Below, one piece after another: positions 45,113 to 54,268 of a DNA stretch of 64,000 nucleotides. Both the position numbers and the translations under genes were made by a program. A model generated the notes under the pieces. That model did not search any database, was not told the DNA's origin, and was given only the letters and a program-made list of their open reading frames with translations. Positions within the stretch are counted from its first letter, which is position 1. Each line of letters starts with the position of its first letter. Where the stretch lies: contig CAMVIM010000004.1 in the NCBI GenBank assembly GCA_947167515.1, forward strand, positions 62,001-126,000, read 5' to 3'. The DNA is from an uncultured Prevotellaceae bacterium (GTDB taxonomy: Bacteria > Bacteroidota > Bacteroidia > Bacteroidales > Bacteroidaceae).

Positions 45113-47740
45113 TTATTTGCCCCTTACGATTCGTTTGATGTCGTTCAGTTTGTTCAGGGCTTCGAGAGGGGTGAGGCTGTTGATGTCGAGATTCATGATT
45201 TCGTCACGTATCTGGCACAACACGGGGTCATCAAGTTGGAAGAAGCTCAGCTGCACACCGCTCTTGCTCACCGACTGGATGCTCTCCGTTTTCGGACGGC
45301 TGATGCCATCGCCCGAATTGTTCGCCTCCAGCTCCTTCAGCACCTGCTCGGCCCTTGCCACCACACTCGGCGCCATGCCGGCAATCTTCGCCACATGGAT
45401 GCCGAAAGAGTGCTCGCTGCCACCTGGCACCAGTTTTCGCATGAAGATGACCCTTCCGTTCACCTCCTTCACGCTCACGTTGAAGTTCTTCACCCTCGGC
45501 AACATCTTCTCCATCTCGTTCAGTTCGTGATAGTGGGTGGCAAAGAGTGTCCTCGCATGCGCCTTGCCATTCTCGTGGATATGCTCCACAATCGCCCAAG
45601 CAATCGAGATGCCGTCGTAGGTGGAAGTGCCACGTCCCAACTCATCGAAGAGCACCAGCGACCGCTCGCTCAGGTTGTTCAGAATGCTGGCTGCCTCGTT
45701 CATCTCCACCATGAAGGTCGATTCGCCCACTGAGATGTTGTCCGATGCCCCCACACGCGTGAAAATCTTGTCAGCCAGACCAATCCGCGCGCTGTCGGCA
45801 GGCACGAAACTGCCTATCTGTGCCAGGATGGTGATGAGTGCCGTCTGCCTCAGCAGCGCCGACTTACCCGCCATGTTCGGTCCCGTCAGGATGATGACCT
45901 GCTGCTTGTTCGAATCGAGATAGAGGTCATTCGCCACATACTCCTCCCCTACTGGCATCTGCCGTTCAATCACGGGGTGCCTGCCCTGCTTGATGTCGAT
46001 AATCAGGCTCTCGTCCACCACAGGACGGTTGTAGCGATACTCCTTCGCCGCCATCGCAAACGACAACAGACAGTCCATCTGACCGATGAGCGCGGCGTTC
46101 TGCTGAATCTGCGGAATATAGTTCGCCGCATCCACCACCAGTTCGTTGAACAACCTCATTTCCAGCGACAGAATCTTCTCCTCCGCACCCAGAATCTTCT
46201 CCTCATACTCCTTCAGTTCCTGCGTGATGTATCGTTCCGCCTGCGTCAGCGTCTGCTTTCTGATCCAATCCTGCGGCACCATGTCCTTGTAGGTGTTCCT
46301 CACCTCCATGTAGTAGCCAAACACGTTGTTGAAGCCAATCTTCAGGCTCTGAATGCCCGTCGCCTCCGCCTCCCGCTGCTGAATCTGCAAGAGGTAGTCC
46401 TTACCCGAATAGGCAATCCTTCTGAGTTCATCCAGCTCTTCGTTCACCCCATCGGCTATCACGCCCCCCTTGTTCAGCAGGATGGGCGGCGAAGGATTCA
46501 GCTCCTTCTCGATGCGCTCACGCAAGGGCAGACAGGCATCCAGCCGCTCGCCAAACCCGTGCAGGCTCTCGCTGTCCGACTGCAGGCACATGTTCCTGAT
46601 AGGCTCTATTGCCTTCAGCGCCAACATCAGCTGCACCATCTCGCGCGGATTCACACGTCCCACCGCCACCTTGCTCGCTATGCGCTCCAAGTCGCCAATC
46701 TGGTGCAGCAGTTCCTCGATGCTGTCCCGCAAGTCAGGCTCACGGAAGAAATACTCCACCACGTTCTGACGCTCCACGATGGGCTTCACCTCCTTCAGCG
46801 GAAACACCACCCATCGCCTCAACATGCGCGCTCCCATCGGACTCACCGTCTTGTCGATGACCGACAGCAGGCTGTTACCCCCCTCGTTCATCGAGCCGAG
46901 CAGTTCGAGGCTCCTCACCGTAAACTTGTCCATCCGCACATAGCGGTTCTCCTCTATCTGACGGATGCTGCGAATGTGGCCGATGTGTGTGTGCTGTGTC
47001 TGCTCCAGATAGAACAGCACCGCACCAGCCGCCACCACCCCATTCTTCAGGTGTTCCACACCATAACCCTTCAGGTTCTTTGTGCCGAAGTGGGCCAAGA
47101 GTTTCTTGCGGGCCGCCTCGTCGGTGTAAATCCAGTCGTCCAGTTCGAAGGTGAAAAACTTGCTGCCGAAATTGCCTTCAAACATAGGCCGCTTGCCGCG
47201 CTCGAAAAGCACCTCCTTCGGCGCGAAATTCGTCAGGAGCTTATCCACATAGTCCGTCGTACCCTCCGCACACAGGAACTCGCCCGTCGAGATGTCGAGC
47301 AGCGCCACGCCACAAGCCGTCTTGCCGAAATGCACCGATGCCAGGAAGTTGTTCTCCTTCACACTCAACACATTGTCCGTCAACGCCACACCCGGCGTGA
47401 CCAGTTCCGTGATGCCCCGCTTCACCAGCTTCTTCGTCAGTTTCGGGTCTTCCAGCTGGTCGCAAATCGCCACACGCTTGCCCGCCCTGATGAGTTTGGG
47501 CAGATAGGTATCCAGCGCATGATAGGGAAACCCAGCCATAGCCGTGCCGCTGGCCGACGTGCCAGCCACACTGCTCCGCTTCGTCAGCGTGATGCCCAAA
47601 ATCTCGGCAGCCACCGTAGCATCCTCGTTATAAGTCTCATAGAAGTCGCCACAACGAAACAGCAGCAGCGCATCAGGATGTTTCGCCTTCAGGTCGTAAA
47701 ACTGCCGCATCATGGGTGTCAACTCTTCTTTCTTCGCCAT
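45113..47740 (-). CDS. mutS: DNA mismatch repair protein MutS
   Basis: An 875-residue protein starting at the ATG at 47740 ([14 protein letters not shown]). It has the mismatch-reading [11 protein letters not shown] near the N-terminus. The ATPase P-loop [16 protein letters not shown] lies at ~615-630, followed by [10 protein letters not shown] and THYHEL. It recognises mispairs and starts repair with MutL. An upstream longer frame would run through its promoter and is rejected. Confidence 0.97.
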   Translation of the reverse strand: MAKKEELTPMMRQFYDLKAKHPDALLLFRCGDFYETYNEDATVAAEILGITLTKRSSVAGTSASGTAMAGFPYHALDTYLPKLIRAGKRVAICDQLEDPKLTKKLVKRGITELVTPGVALTDNVLSVKENNFLASVHFGKTACGVALLDISTGEFLCAEGTTDYVDKLLTNFAPKEVLFERGKRPMFEGNFGSKFFTFELDDWIYTDEAARKKLLAHFGTKNLKGYGVEHLKNGVVAAGAVLFYLEQTQHTHIGHIRSIRQIEENRYVRMDKFTVRSLELLGSMNEGGNSLLSVIDKTVSPMGARMLRRWVVFPLKEVKPIVERQNVVEYFFREPDLRDSIEELLHQIGDLERIASKVAVGRVNPREMVQLMLALKAIEPIRNMCLQSDSESLHGFGERLDACLPLRERIEKELNPSPPILLNKGGVIADGVNEELDELRRIAYSGKDYLLQIQQREAEATGIQSLKIGFNNVFGYYMEVRNTYKDMVPQDWIRKQTLTQAERYITQELKEYEEKILGAEEKILSLEMRLFNELVVDAANYIPQIQQNAALIGQMDCLLSFAMAAKEYRYNRPVVDESLIIDIKQGRHPVIERQMPVGEEYVANDLYLDSNKQQVIILTGPNMAGKSALLRQTALITILAQIGSFVPADSARIGLADKIFTRVGASDNISVGESTFMVEMNEAASILNNLSERSLVLFDELGRGTSTYDGISIAWAIVEHIHENGKAHARTLFATHYHELNEMEKMLPRVKNFNVSVKEVNGRVIFMRKLVPGGSEHSFGIHVAKIAGMAPSVVARAEQVLKELEANNSGDGISRPKTESIQSVSKSGVQLSFFQLDDPVLCQIRDEIMNLDINSLTPLEALNKLNDIKRIVRGK

Positions 47741-47760
47741 AGATTGATGTGTTTGGGCTA

Positions 47761-47768
47761 CAAAGTTA
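47761..47768 (-). promoter_or_regulatory. Promoter -7 box for mutS
   Basis: Minus strand TAACTTTG, 21 bp before the mutS ATG. The second copy of the 73-bp tandem repeat has the altered TAACTTTC at the matching place, so only one copy keeps the full box. Confidence 0.6.
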
Positions 47769-47907
47769 CGATTAAGTGAGAGAAAAAACAAAATAATTTG
47801 TATTTTTCCGAGCGTGAGTAACTTGCGCGGAGCGAAAGTTACGATTAAGTGAGAGAAAAAACAAAATAATTTGTGTTTTTCCGAGCGTGAGTAACTTGCG
47901 CGGAGTA
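47762..47907. repeat. 73-bp tandem duplication upstream of mutS
   Basis: Copies at 47762-47834 and 47835-47907 differ at only a few positions. Each spans AAAGTTACGATTAAGTGAGA through GTGAGTAACTTGCGCGGAG. It covers the mutS promoter box and its upstream region, so it could affect mutS expression. Confidence 0.92.
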
Positions 47908-48007
47908 AAAGATAGTGAAAAAACTTAAAAAATATTGTTACAAAACGTGAAAAAGAACCCTATATGCCTTTTTCTTACTAATTTTGCAGCCAATAAAGAA
48001 GAAAGCA

Positions 48008-48658
48008 GTGAAAAGAAACACGTTGGTTATAGGATTGTTAGCAGTGGTTTGTGCCATGCTTCCACTCTGCAGTCAGGCACAGGAGGTGAAGGCCGATGCC
48101 GAGACCGACCGTGCCATGACAGGAGAACCCATCTTCACCCACCAACTCTACTACACCGGCATGGTGGACTACGAGGGCGAGATGATACCCAGTTTCCAGT
48201 ACAGCGACTTCTACGTGTTCAAGAAACTCACCTTCAAGAGTCCCGCACAAGCCCGAAAATACTACAAGATAGCCAACAACATCAAGAAAGTCTATCCCCT
48301 CGCATGCGAGATTCAGGCCACAGTCAACCAGACCATCGCCCACATGGACTCGCTGCCCACCAAGAAAGAGAAAGATGCCTACATGAAGCAGCAGGAGAAG
48401 GAACTGAAGGCGAAGTACTACCCCCGACTCAAGAAACTCACCTTCGCACAAGGCAAACTCCTCATCAAACTCATCGACCGCCAGTGCGACATGACGGGCT
48501 ACGAACTCATCAAGAAATACATGGGCGGCTTCAAGGCAGGCTTCTACAACGCCTTCGCCTCCCTCTTCGGCGCCAGTCTGAAAAAGCAATACGACCCCGA
48601 AGTGGACGACCGACTCACCGAACGCGCCATCCTGCTGATTGAGAGCGGACAAATGTAA
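48008..48658 (+). CDS. DUF4294-like secreted protein
   Basis: Starting at GTG 48008 gives 216 residues with a signal peptide (VKRNTLVIGLLAVVCAMLPL, cleavage after CSQAQ). A TTG 24 bp earlier lies inside the probable -7 box (TAATTTTG, 47979-47986) and is disfavoured. Helical, charged body with YYTGMVDYEGEMIPSF and RQCDMTGYELIK, resembling the DUF4294 family of Bacteroidetes periplasmic proteins. Function is unknown. Confidence 0.85.
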   Translation: MKRNTLVIGLLAVVCAMLPLCSQAQEVKADAETDRAMTGEPIFTHQLYYTGMVDYEGEMIPSFQYSDFYVFKKLTFKSPAQARKYYKIANNIKKVYPLACEIQATVNQTIAHMDSLPTKKEKDAYMKQQEKELKAKYYPRLKKLTFAQGKLLIKLIDRQCDMTGYELIKKYMGGFKAGFYNAFASLFGASLKKQYDPEVDDRLTERAILLIESGQM

Positions 48659-48698
48659 CCTCATTGACCATTTGACCATTTACAATGTACAATTTGCC

Positions 48699-49280
48699 AT
48701 GCGGAACAGGAAACTGACAATAACCGAAATGGGGCGCATGAACGCAGAAGAGTTTCGTGCGTCAGAAAAGATGCCCCTCATCGTGGTGCTTGACGACGTG
48801 CGCAGCATGTACAACGTGGGCAGCGTCTTCCGCACCGCCGATGCCTTCCGCGTCAAAGCCATCCACCTGTGCGGCATCACCGCCCAACCACCACACCCCG
48901 AAATACACAAGACAGCCCTCGGAGCCGAAGACACCGTGGCCTGGCGACACTTCCCCACCGCCCTGGATGCAGTGGAGGAACTGAAAAGCCAAGGCTACAC
49001 CATCTTTTCCATCGAACAATGCCAAGGCTCCACCCCCCTGCAGACCCTCCAGACCCTCCCCTCACCCTCCAACTCCAAATACGCCATCGTGCTCGGCAAC
49101 GAAGTGAAAGGAGTCCACCAAGAAGTGGTCGATGCTTCCCACGGCTGCATCGAGATTCCCCAGTTTGGCACCAAACACTCCCTCAATGTCAGCACCACCG
49201 CCGGCATCGTTATCTGGGAATTTGCCAAACACCTCCTCATCCCATCACCTCCCCCTTCCACACCCCCAAAACAGGTGTGA
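48699..49280 (+). CDS. TrmH/SpoU-type RNA methyltransferase
   Basis: A 193-residue SPOUT enzyme with VVLDDVRSMYNVGSVFRTAD, LCGITAQPPHPEIHKTALGA, VLGNEVKGV and the knot motif FGTKHSLNVSTTAGI. It probably methylates a ribose 2'-OH in tRNA or rRNA. The start lies within a repeat also found at 60664-60683. Residues ~114-125 (LQTLQTLPSPSN) are encoded by a family B repeat, and the stop codon lies in a GGTGTGACTCACACC unit. Three repeat families thus touch this gene. Confidence 0.92.
   Translation: MRNRKLTITEMGRMNAEEFRASEKMPLIVVLDDVRSMYNVGSVFRTADAFRVKAIHLCGITAQPPHPEIHKTALGAEDTVAWRHFPTALDAVEELKSQGYTIFSIEQCQGSTPLQTLQTLPSPSNSKYAIVLGNEVKGVHQEVVDASHGCIEIPQFGTKHSLNVSTTAGIVIWEFAKHLLIPSPPPSTPPKQV
49040..49071. 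repeat. Repeat family B fragment inside the TrmH-type gene
   Basis: CTGCAGACCCTCC and AGACCCTCCCCTCACCCTCC match the arm of the palindromic element at 61879-62003. It is in frame and encodes a Leu/Gln/Pro-rich loop before the VLGNEVKG strand. Confidence 0.82.
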
Positions 49281-49336
49281 CTCACACCCCTACCACAGGT
49301 CTGACTCACACCCCTCCCATAGGTGTGACTCACACC
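49274..49336. repeat. Tandem array of GGTGTGACTCACACC, 24-bp period
   Basis: Near-palindromic 15-bp units at 49274, 49298 and 49322. The first overlaps the stop codon of the methyltransferase. The same units with the same spacing are at 31728-31790. Confidence 0.92.
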
Positions 49337-49351
49337 TATTTTCATGCACTG

Positions 49352-49388
49352 AAAAGGCCCCACGAGGCAACACCTCGCAGGGCCTTTT
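49352..49388 (+). terminator. Intrinsic terminator of the TrmH-type gene
   Basis: AAAAGGCCCCACGAGG / CCTCGCAGGGCCTTTT with a short loop, followed by CCCTTTC. Strong GC stem with A/T flanks; may work in both directions. Confidence 0.85.
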
Positions 49389-49527
49389 CCCTTTCTTCAG
49401 AATCCACCTCACACATCCCCCACACATCGCCACCAGTGTTCAGCGGTTCACCCACACCTCCCCACCAGCGTTCGGCGGTTTACCCGCCGAAGCACCCCCA
49501 CCATCACCCCCACCATTCACACCTCTC

Positions 49528-49725
49528 TCACCACAAGTCCTCAGCCTCACCAGCCTCCAAGTCCTCAATCACACGCTGCTGCGCGCTCGGGTCCTTCGTC
49601 CCTTCGCCATCCACACCGCCATAGCCCAAACCTTCACCCCTCACACCGGGGCTGACACACACGGGCAGCACACTGTTCATCTCAAAGCGCTCCATCACAG
49701 GAGCCAAATATCTTTTCTTTTCCAT
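49528..49725 (-). CDS. Small protein with MKKxYxxPxME-type start
   Basis: A 65-residue frame, MEKKRYLAPVMERFEMNSVL then a Gly-rich part. The start resembles small Bacteroidetes peptides beginning KK-Y-xP-x-M/V, usually annotated as hypothetical. The tail after residue ~25 lies over repeat-rich DNA and may not be conserved. It ends just outside the left MITE-like element. The long stretch 49389-49527 shows no other gene. Confidence 0.45.
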   Translation of the reverse strand: MEKKRYLAPVMERFEMNSVLPVCVSPGVRGEGLGYGGVDGEGTKDPSAQQRVIEDLEAGEAEDLW

Positions 49726-49740
49726 TGTCTTGCTGTTTTT

Positions 49741-50110
49741 TTAAGTAACTACACAAAATTATCTTATACAATGATGTCTCTCCTTTTCGCCGCAAGCGGC
49801 TTGTTTTTTCTTGAAACTAATTAGAATAATTGGAATAATTCAGTTCACTAATTTCTATAATTATAATTTGTGGATAAAATTATTCTAATTATGCTAATTT
49901 GTTTCTTATAATCCATCGCCGAGGGCGATTCTCTTTTAGGTGTTGCCGCAAGCGGCTTGTTTTTTCTTGGACGATAATTTCCAATAATTGACGCTCATTT
50001 TATCCGATAATTATTATTGGAACCAATTATTGGGAATTATCGGAAATTATTGTCCAAGAAAACAATGCGGCTTGCCGCATGATATCAACTATTTTTGTTC
50101 ACCTACTTAA
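49741..50110 (+). mobile_element. MITE-like element, copy 1
   Basis: A 370-bp element almost identical to the reverse complement of 57921-58288. Its ends are an imperfect terminal inverted repeat: TTAAGTAACTACACAAAA at the left and, reversed, TTAAGTAGGTGAACAAAA at the right. Inside are GCCGCAAGCGGC twice, GCGGCTTGCCGC once and long AT-rich dyads. No coding capacity. It is read as a non-autonomous transposable element; the TTAA ends could reflect the target. Confidence 0.85.
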
Positions 50111-50134
50111 ACAAAAAATTGATGTTTTACGTCA

Positions 50135-51373
50135 TCACTTCACCATCACCTTCTTCCCGTCCACGACATACACGCCCTTGGGCAACGTCTTCACGCCTTC
50201 CACCTTCACGCCCTGCAAGGTATATACGCCGTCCCGTGCCGTGTGGTCGGCGATTCCGTCGCCGACACCCTTCACGCCCGTCGTCTCTCCCTCGCTGAAC
50301 ACAAACCGCACGTTGGCATAATTCTCGTCCACCTCCGTCAGCACATCGTAGAAGTCGAAGTAGGCCCGGAAGCCCTTCATCGTCGTCGCGCCCGTCGAGT
50401 ACCAGAACTCGTTGCCGCTCAGGAACAGCGTCTTCACCGGCACCTCCGTCCCGGCCACATACGTGCCCACCAACTCGCTCCAAGCCCTTCGTGTCCGCTT
50501 CACCGCCGCCACCACGGGCTCCTCCTCGGGGTCTATATCCACGCCATCCACCGTGAACTCACTGATGGCACTGCTCACCCTGATGAGGCAGGGATGGTTC
50601 GCCTCTATCGCGCTGAGAGAACCGAAGTTCACCGTGATGCCCACCACGTTCTCGTCCTCATCTTCTGTCACCTCATAGCCCGTGAAGTCCCTTAACTGCA
50701 CATCCTCGCCAAACGCGGCCTTCACCTGCTCACCCGTCATGCTGAACGGCAGGCACAGTGTGCTCCACTCGTTCGCCTTGATGGTGCGCTTCACACGCAC
50801 ATCCACGCCTGTAGCGGCACTGGGTGCTGTGGTCGAGGTCTCGTCGAGCACGGTGCGTGTGTCGGCCGGCGCGCCGACGGTGACAGTGAAAGCGATGTCG
50901 GTTGGCGTGTGCTTCGTCTCGTTCGGCTCCGTCAGGTTGATGGCAGAGAGTTTGCAGGCGAGTTCCGCGCCTTCCTCCAGCGCGGCATCGGCCTTGAGGG
51001 TGATTTGGATGATTGCTCCGCCCGTACTGGGTATCGGCTGCGTCTCCGTGTAGTAGCCCAGCACACGGAAGGTGTTCACCTCTGGGTCTGGCTGCGACAT
51101 GCTCAGCGTGAAATCCTCGTCCAGGCGTTCACCCTTTGTGTATGCCAACTTGCCCTTGTCGTTCGTGGCGACCGTGATGCCGCCGGCCAACTCCACGTTG
51201 AACTGGAAGGCGGCAAACTCCGTCGTGGGGTTCTCCAGAGCAACCTCCAGCGTGGCCTCCCCTCCCTTGGGGATGGTGATGTTCTGCACCGTGAGGCCTT
51301 CTGCCGCAGCACTGCCGCACCATGCGGTCAGCACTGCCAATAAAAAGATAATCTTCTTCATTTTTCTATTCAT
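50135..51373 (-). CDS. Secreted cohesin-like protein with C-terminal sorting-type domain
   Basis: A 412-residue protein with a signal peptide (ends ~25, SAAAEG); ATGs at 51373 and 51361 both fit. Residues ~26-165 form a cohesin-like sandwich (VTVQNITIPKGGEATLEVAL-type). A middle domain with KANEWSTLCLPFSM follows, then a C-terminal GVYTLQGVKV...LPKGVYVVDGKKVMVK, typical of Prevotella surface proteins and similar to type IX sorting tails. It follows the LRR protein by 54 bp and shares its cohesin-like module. GC-rich. Confidence 0.85.
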   Translation of the reverse strand: MNRKMKKIIFLLAVLTAWCGSAAAEGLTVQNITIPKGGEATLEVALENPTTEFAAFQFNVELAGGITVATNDKGKLAYTKGERLDEDFTLSMSQPDPEVNTFRVLGYYTETQPIPSTGGAIIQITLKADAALEEGAELACKLSAINLTEPNETKHTPTDIAFTVTVGAPADTRTVLDETSTTAPSAATGVDVRVKRTIKANEWSTLCLPFSMTGEQVKAAFGEDVQLRDFTGYEVTEDEDENVVGITVNFGSLSAIEANHPCLIRVSSAISEFTVDGVDIDPEEEPVVAAVKRTRRAWSELVGTYVAGTEVPVKTLFLSGNEFWYSTGATTMKGFRAYFDFYDVLTEVDENYANVRFVFSEGETTGVKGVGDGIADHTARDGVYTLQGVKVEGVKTLPKGVYVVDGKKVMVK

Positions 51374-51427
51374 TGATATATTGTTGATTCAAACCTTTCT
51401 TCTCTCTTTCATCTTGGTTGTGACGAC

Positions 51428-54256
51428 TCATTGAGGGTCAAGCATCTGCATTGCCCCACGCACATTGGCGGCGTTCACCCCTCCGTCGTGCAGGATGATG
51501 TTGGCCGTCACCACGATGTCCGTCACGTCCACGCTGCCGTCGCCGTTCACGTCGGCTGCCACCGCATCGAACGACTCGCTCGCACGGCCCAGGATGCTGT
51601 TGGCGATGCCCACGATGTCGGTCACGTCAATCGTGCCGTCACCGTTCGCGTCACCGGGGATGCTGTTGCGCACGGTCAGCACACAGGTCACATCGGCTGG
51701 CGTGATTTTCTTCTCTGCCGTGGTCGTCAGGTTGATGTTCGAGATGCGCACCTCATACTCGCCGGCCTCCATGTCCTCCGCTGTCTCTATGGTCACGTTG
51801 ATGACCGCACCCTCGTTGCCCGTGATGCTCTCCACCTCGGTGGAGTACAGCAGCACCTTATACACATTCGCCTCTCCCGGCTTGCTCGCGCTCAGCGTGT
51901 GGTCGGCGCACCGCTCTGTCTTTGCCACGATGTACTTCCCCTTGCTGTTCGTCGCGATGCTCACCCCGGCGGGCAGCGTGAGGTCGAACTGAAGGGCGGT
52001 GATGTCCTCCGTGTTGTTCATGCTCACGGGCAATACATTATTCTTACCTCTTAATACTTCTGCTGGTTTTATGTAAACAACATCAGATAGTCCAGAAATA
52101 TCTGTAGGAATGACTTTCTCAATTATCTCTTTACAGTCTTTCCATACGGCTGCAATCTCGTATGCTGATTTACTTCCTACCGGAACATAAAGAGTTAGAT
52201 TGTTGGCATAACTGACATAAGAATATGAGAATGCATAAGTTGATACATCAGGTGGAGTTACGCTTTCAACTATTACTGATGCAAGCGAGCAGTCTTGGAA
52301 AGCATAATTTTCTATGTAAGTTACGCTTTGAGGAATAGAAACTGTAGTCAAGCCCGTGCAACCAGCAAAGGTATTATAATCTATGTTTTTTAGACTATTA
52401 GGGATTGCAACTGAGGTTAACCCCGCACAACCCTGAAAGCAACTCTGCCCAAGGCTACTTACTCCGTATGGAAGGGAAACTGATGTAAGCCCAGTGCAAC
52501 CATAAAAGGCCGATGAGCCGATAGTTTTTACACTTGCAGGGATGTTGATGGAAGTGAGTCCTGTACAGTTTCTAAAGGCAGAAGAGCCGATGCTTGTTAC
52601 ACCTGCTGGGATGTTGATGGAAGTGAGTCCTGTACAGCCAGAGAAAACAGAATTTTCGATGCTTGTCACACTTGACGGAATATCTACAGAAGCAAGTTTA
52701 GAACAGCCCGAAAACGCATTAGAGCCGATAGAGGTCACACCATTAGGGAGGACCAAAGAAGTTATGTTTTTACAACCTTCGAAAGCATTAGAACCAATGC
52801 TCACCATATTTGAAGGTAATTCAATGGAGGTTAAACCTGTACAATTCTGAAATGCATAGTTACCTATGCTCCTCACACTCTGGGGTATGCTAACAGAAAC
52901 CATATCATCACAGCAATACAGAGCATAATCAGCAATCTTTGTCGTCCCATCTCTAATTACAAGTCTTCCACCTTCTGGCATTGCTCCCATGTATCTGTAA
53001 GCCACTTTTCCTATATACATCATGCCATCACCTTGATTCTCAAACCAAGGTGTTCCGTAAAAAGCAGATGAGGCTATGGATGGCTGATCGTTCTGAATAG
53101 AAACAGACTCCAAAGCTGAGCAATATGCAAATGCCTCATTCCCTATGGATTCTATACCTTTGGGGATGATAACAGCGGTCAATCCTTTGCAGGAATAGAA
53201 GGCGTTGTTTCCGATACTTTTCACCTGATTTCCAAACGTTACATTATCAATTGAAGAAATTTGTCGGAACCACCATGCACCAACATTGGGACATAAAACA
53301 GTCACATCTTTCAGACTGCTACACCCATTAAAGACAGAAGTACTAGTTCCTTCCCCTATTTCCCTGATGCTTTCTGGCAATGTGATGGATTGCAATGATG
53401 TACAGTTAGTAAAAGCACCGGAACCGATGGAAAAAACACTATTAGGGATGTCGATAGACCGCAGTCCACTACAACCTGAAAAGGCGGCGGACGCAATAGA
53501 AGTGGTTCCTTCTTTCAATGTGACATCTGTATCGGAAGGCATAGTCCCACTATATTTGAATGCGACTTTCCCCACATAAGTTAAGCCTGCTGGTAGGTTG
53601 CTTAACCACGCCGTTCCATAGAAAGCGTTATTACCAACACTTTCTATTGTTGAAGGGAAAGAGACATTTCTCAAATTGCTACAGTTAGAGAATGCTGAAG
53701 AACCGATGGTCGTAACTCCATTTGGGATACTTATAGAACTCAGGGACTGACAATTGGCAAAGGTGTTATTTTCTATAGATTGTACGCCATTAGGGATGGT
53801 GATTGAATTGAGAGCAATACAACCACTAAAGGCGCTTGCTCCGATGCTCTTTATGCTTTGGGGTAAATTGACTATGTATAGTTGGCTGCAATCTCCAAAA
53901 GCATAACGTCCTATAGATGTAATCGTGTTGGGGAGATTGACAGATGTAACACTATGTTCAGCAAAAGCACCATTTCCTACCGCCGTCACTTTATAGGTTA
54001 CGGAGTTATAGGTCACAGCAGCAGGAATGGTGACACTTCCCGAATAGCTACTGTAATACCCTCCATACCGTCCACTTTCATACTCTTCGTATGATACCGC
54101 AACCTCATTGGTTGTGTTGGGGATAAACTTATAGTGAATGTTGTTGACCGTAAAGTCGCAGTAGTCATCTGCTAAAGCAGAGAGACTACAGCATCCGAGA
54201 GCGACTCCCAATAGAAGCCTCCTCAAATTCATGGGACTAAAAGATAATTTTGTCAT
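51428..54256 (-). CDS. BspA-type leucine-rich-repeat surface protein with cohesin- and dockerin-like modules
   Basis: A 942-residue protein. A signal peptide (to ~29) is followed by ~23-residue LRR_5 repeats of the type SIGSNAFSGCSKLASVDIPS up to ~690. A cohesin-like domain (~725-860) and two dockerin/EF-hand-like Ca repeats come next (DANGDGTIDVTDIV and DVNGDGSVDVTDIV, ~870-930). BspA proteins bind host matrix proteins. The LRR part is AT-rich, but DNA from ~52050 downstream (C-terminal modules) is GC-rich, so the gene is mosaic. Confidence 0.92.
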   Translation of the reverse strand: MTKLSFSPMNLRRLLLGVALGCCSLSALADDYCDFTVNNIHYKFIPNTTNEVAVSYEEYESGRYGGYYSSYSGSVTIPAAVTYNSVTYKVTAVGNGAFAEHSVTSVNLPNTITSIGRYAFGDCSQLYIVNLPQSIKSIGASAFSGCIALNSITIPNGVQSIENNTFANCQSLSSISIPNGVTTIGSSAFSNCSNLRNVSFPSTIESVGNNAFYGTAWLSNLPAGLTYVGKVAFKYSGTMPSDTDVTLKEGTTSIASAAFSGCSGLRSIDIPNSVFSIGSGAFTNCTSLQSITLPESIREIGEGTSTSVFNGCSSLKDVTVLCPNVGAWWFRQISSIDNVTFGNQVKSIGNNAFYSCKGLTAVIIPKGIESIGNEAFAYCSALESVSIQNDQPSIASSAFYGTPWFENQGDGMMYIGKVAYRYMGAMPEGGRLVIRDGTTKIADYALYCCDDMVSVSIPQSVRSIGNYAFQNCTGLTSIELPSNMVSIGSNAFEGCKNITSLVLPNGVTSIGSNAFSGCSKLASVDIPSSVTSIENSVFSGCTGLTSINIPAGVTSIGSSAFRNCTGLTSINIPASVKTIGSSAFYGCTGLTSVSLPYGVSSLGQSCFQGCAGLTSVAIPNSLKNIDYNTFAGCTGLTTVSIPQSVTYIENYAFQDCSLASVIVESVTPPDVSTYAFSYSYVSYANNLTLYVPVGSKSAYEIAAVWKDCKEIIEKVIPTDISGLSDVVYIKPAEVLRGKNNVLPVSMNNTEDITALQFDLTLPAGVSIATNSKGKYIVAKTERCADHTLSASKPGEANVYKVLLYSTEVESITGNEGAVINVTIETAEDMEAGEYEVRISNINLTTTAEKKITPADVTCVLTVRNSIPGDANGDGTIDVTDIVGIANSILGRASESFDAVAADVNGDGSVDVTDIVVTANIILHDGGVNAANVRGAMQMLDPQ

Positions 54257-54268
54257 AATGATTATGTT

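Noticed and set aside
45977-47779. 600-codon open frame antisense to mutS
   Set aside because: His/Arg/Leu-rich composition typical of a reverse-strand shadow; it crosses the mutS promoter.
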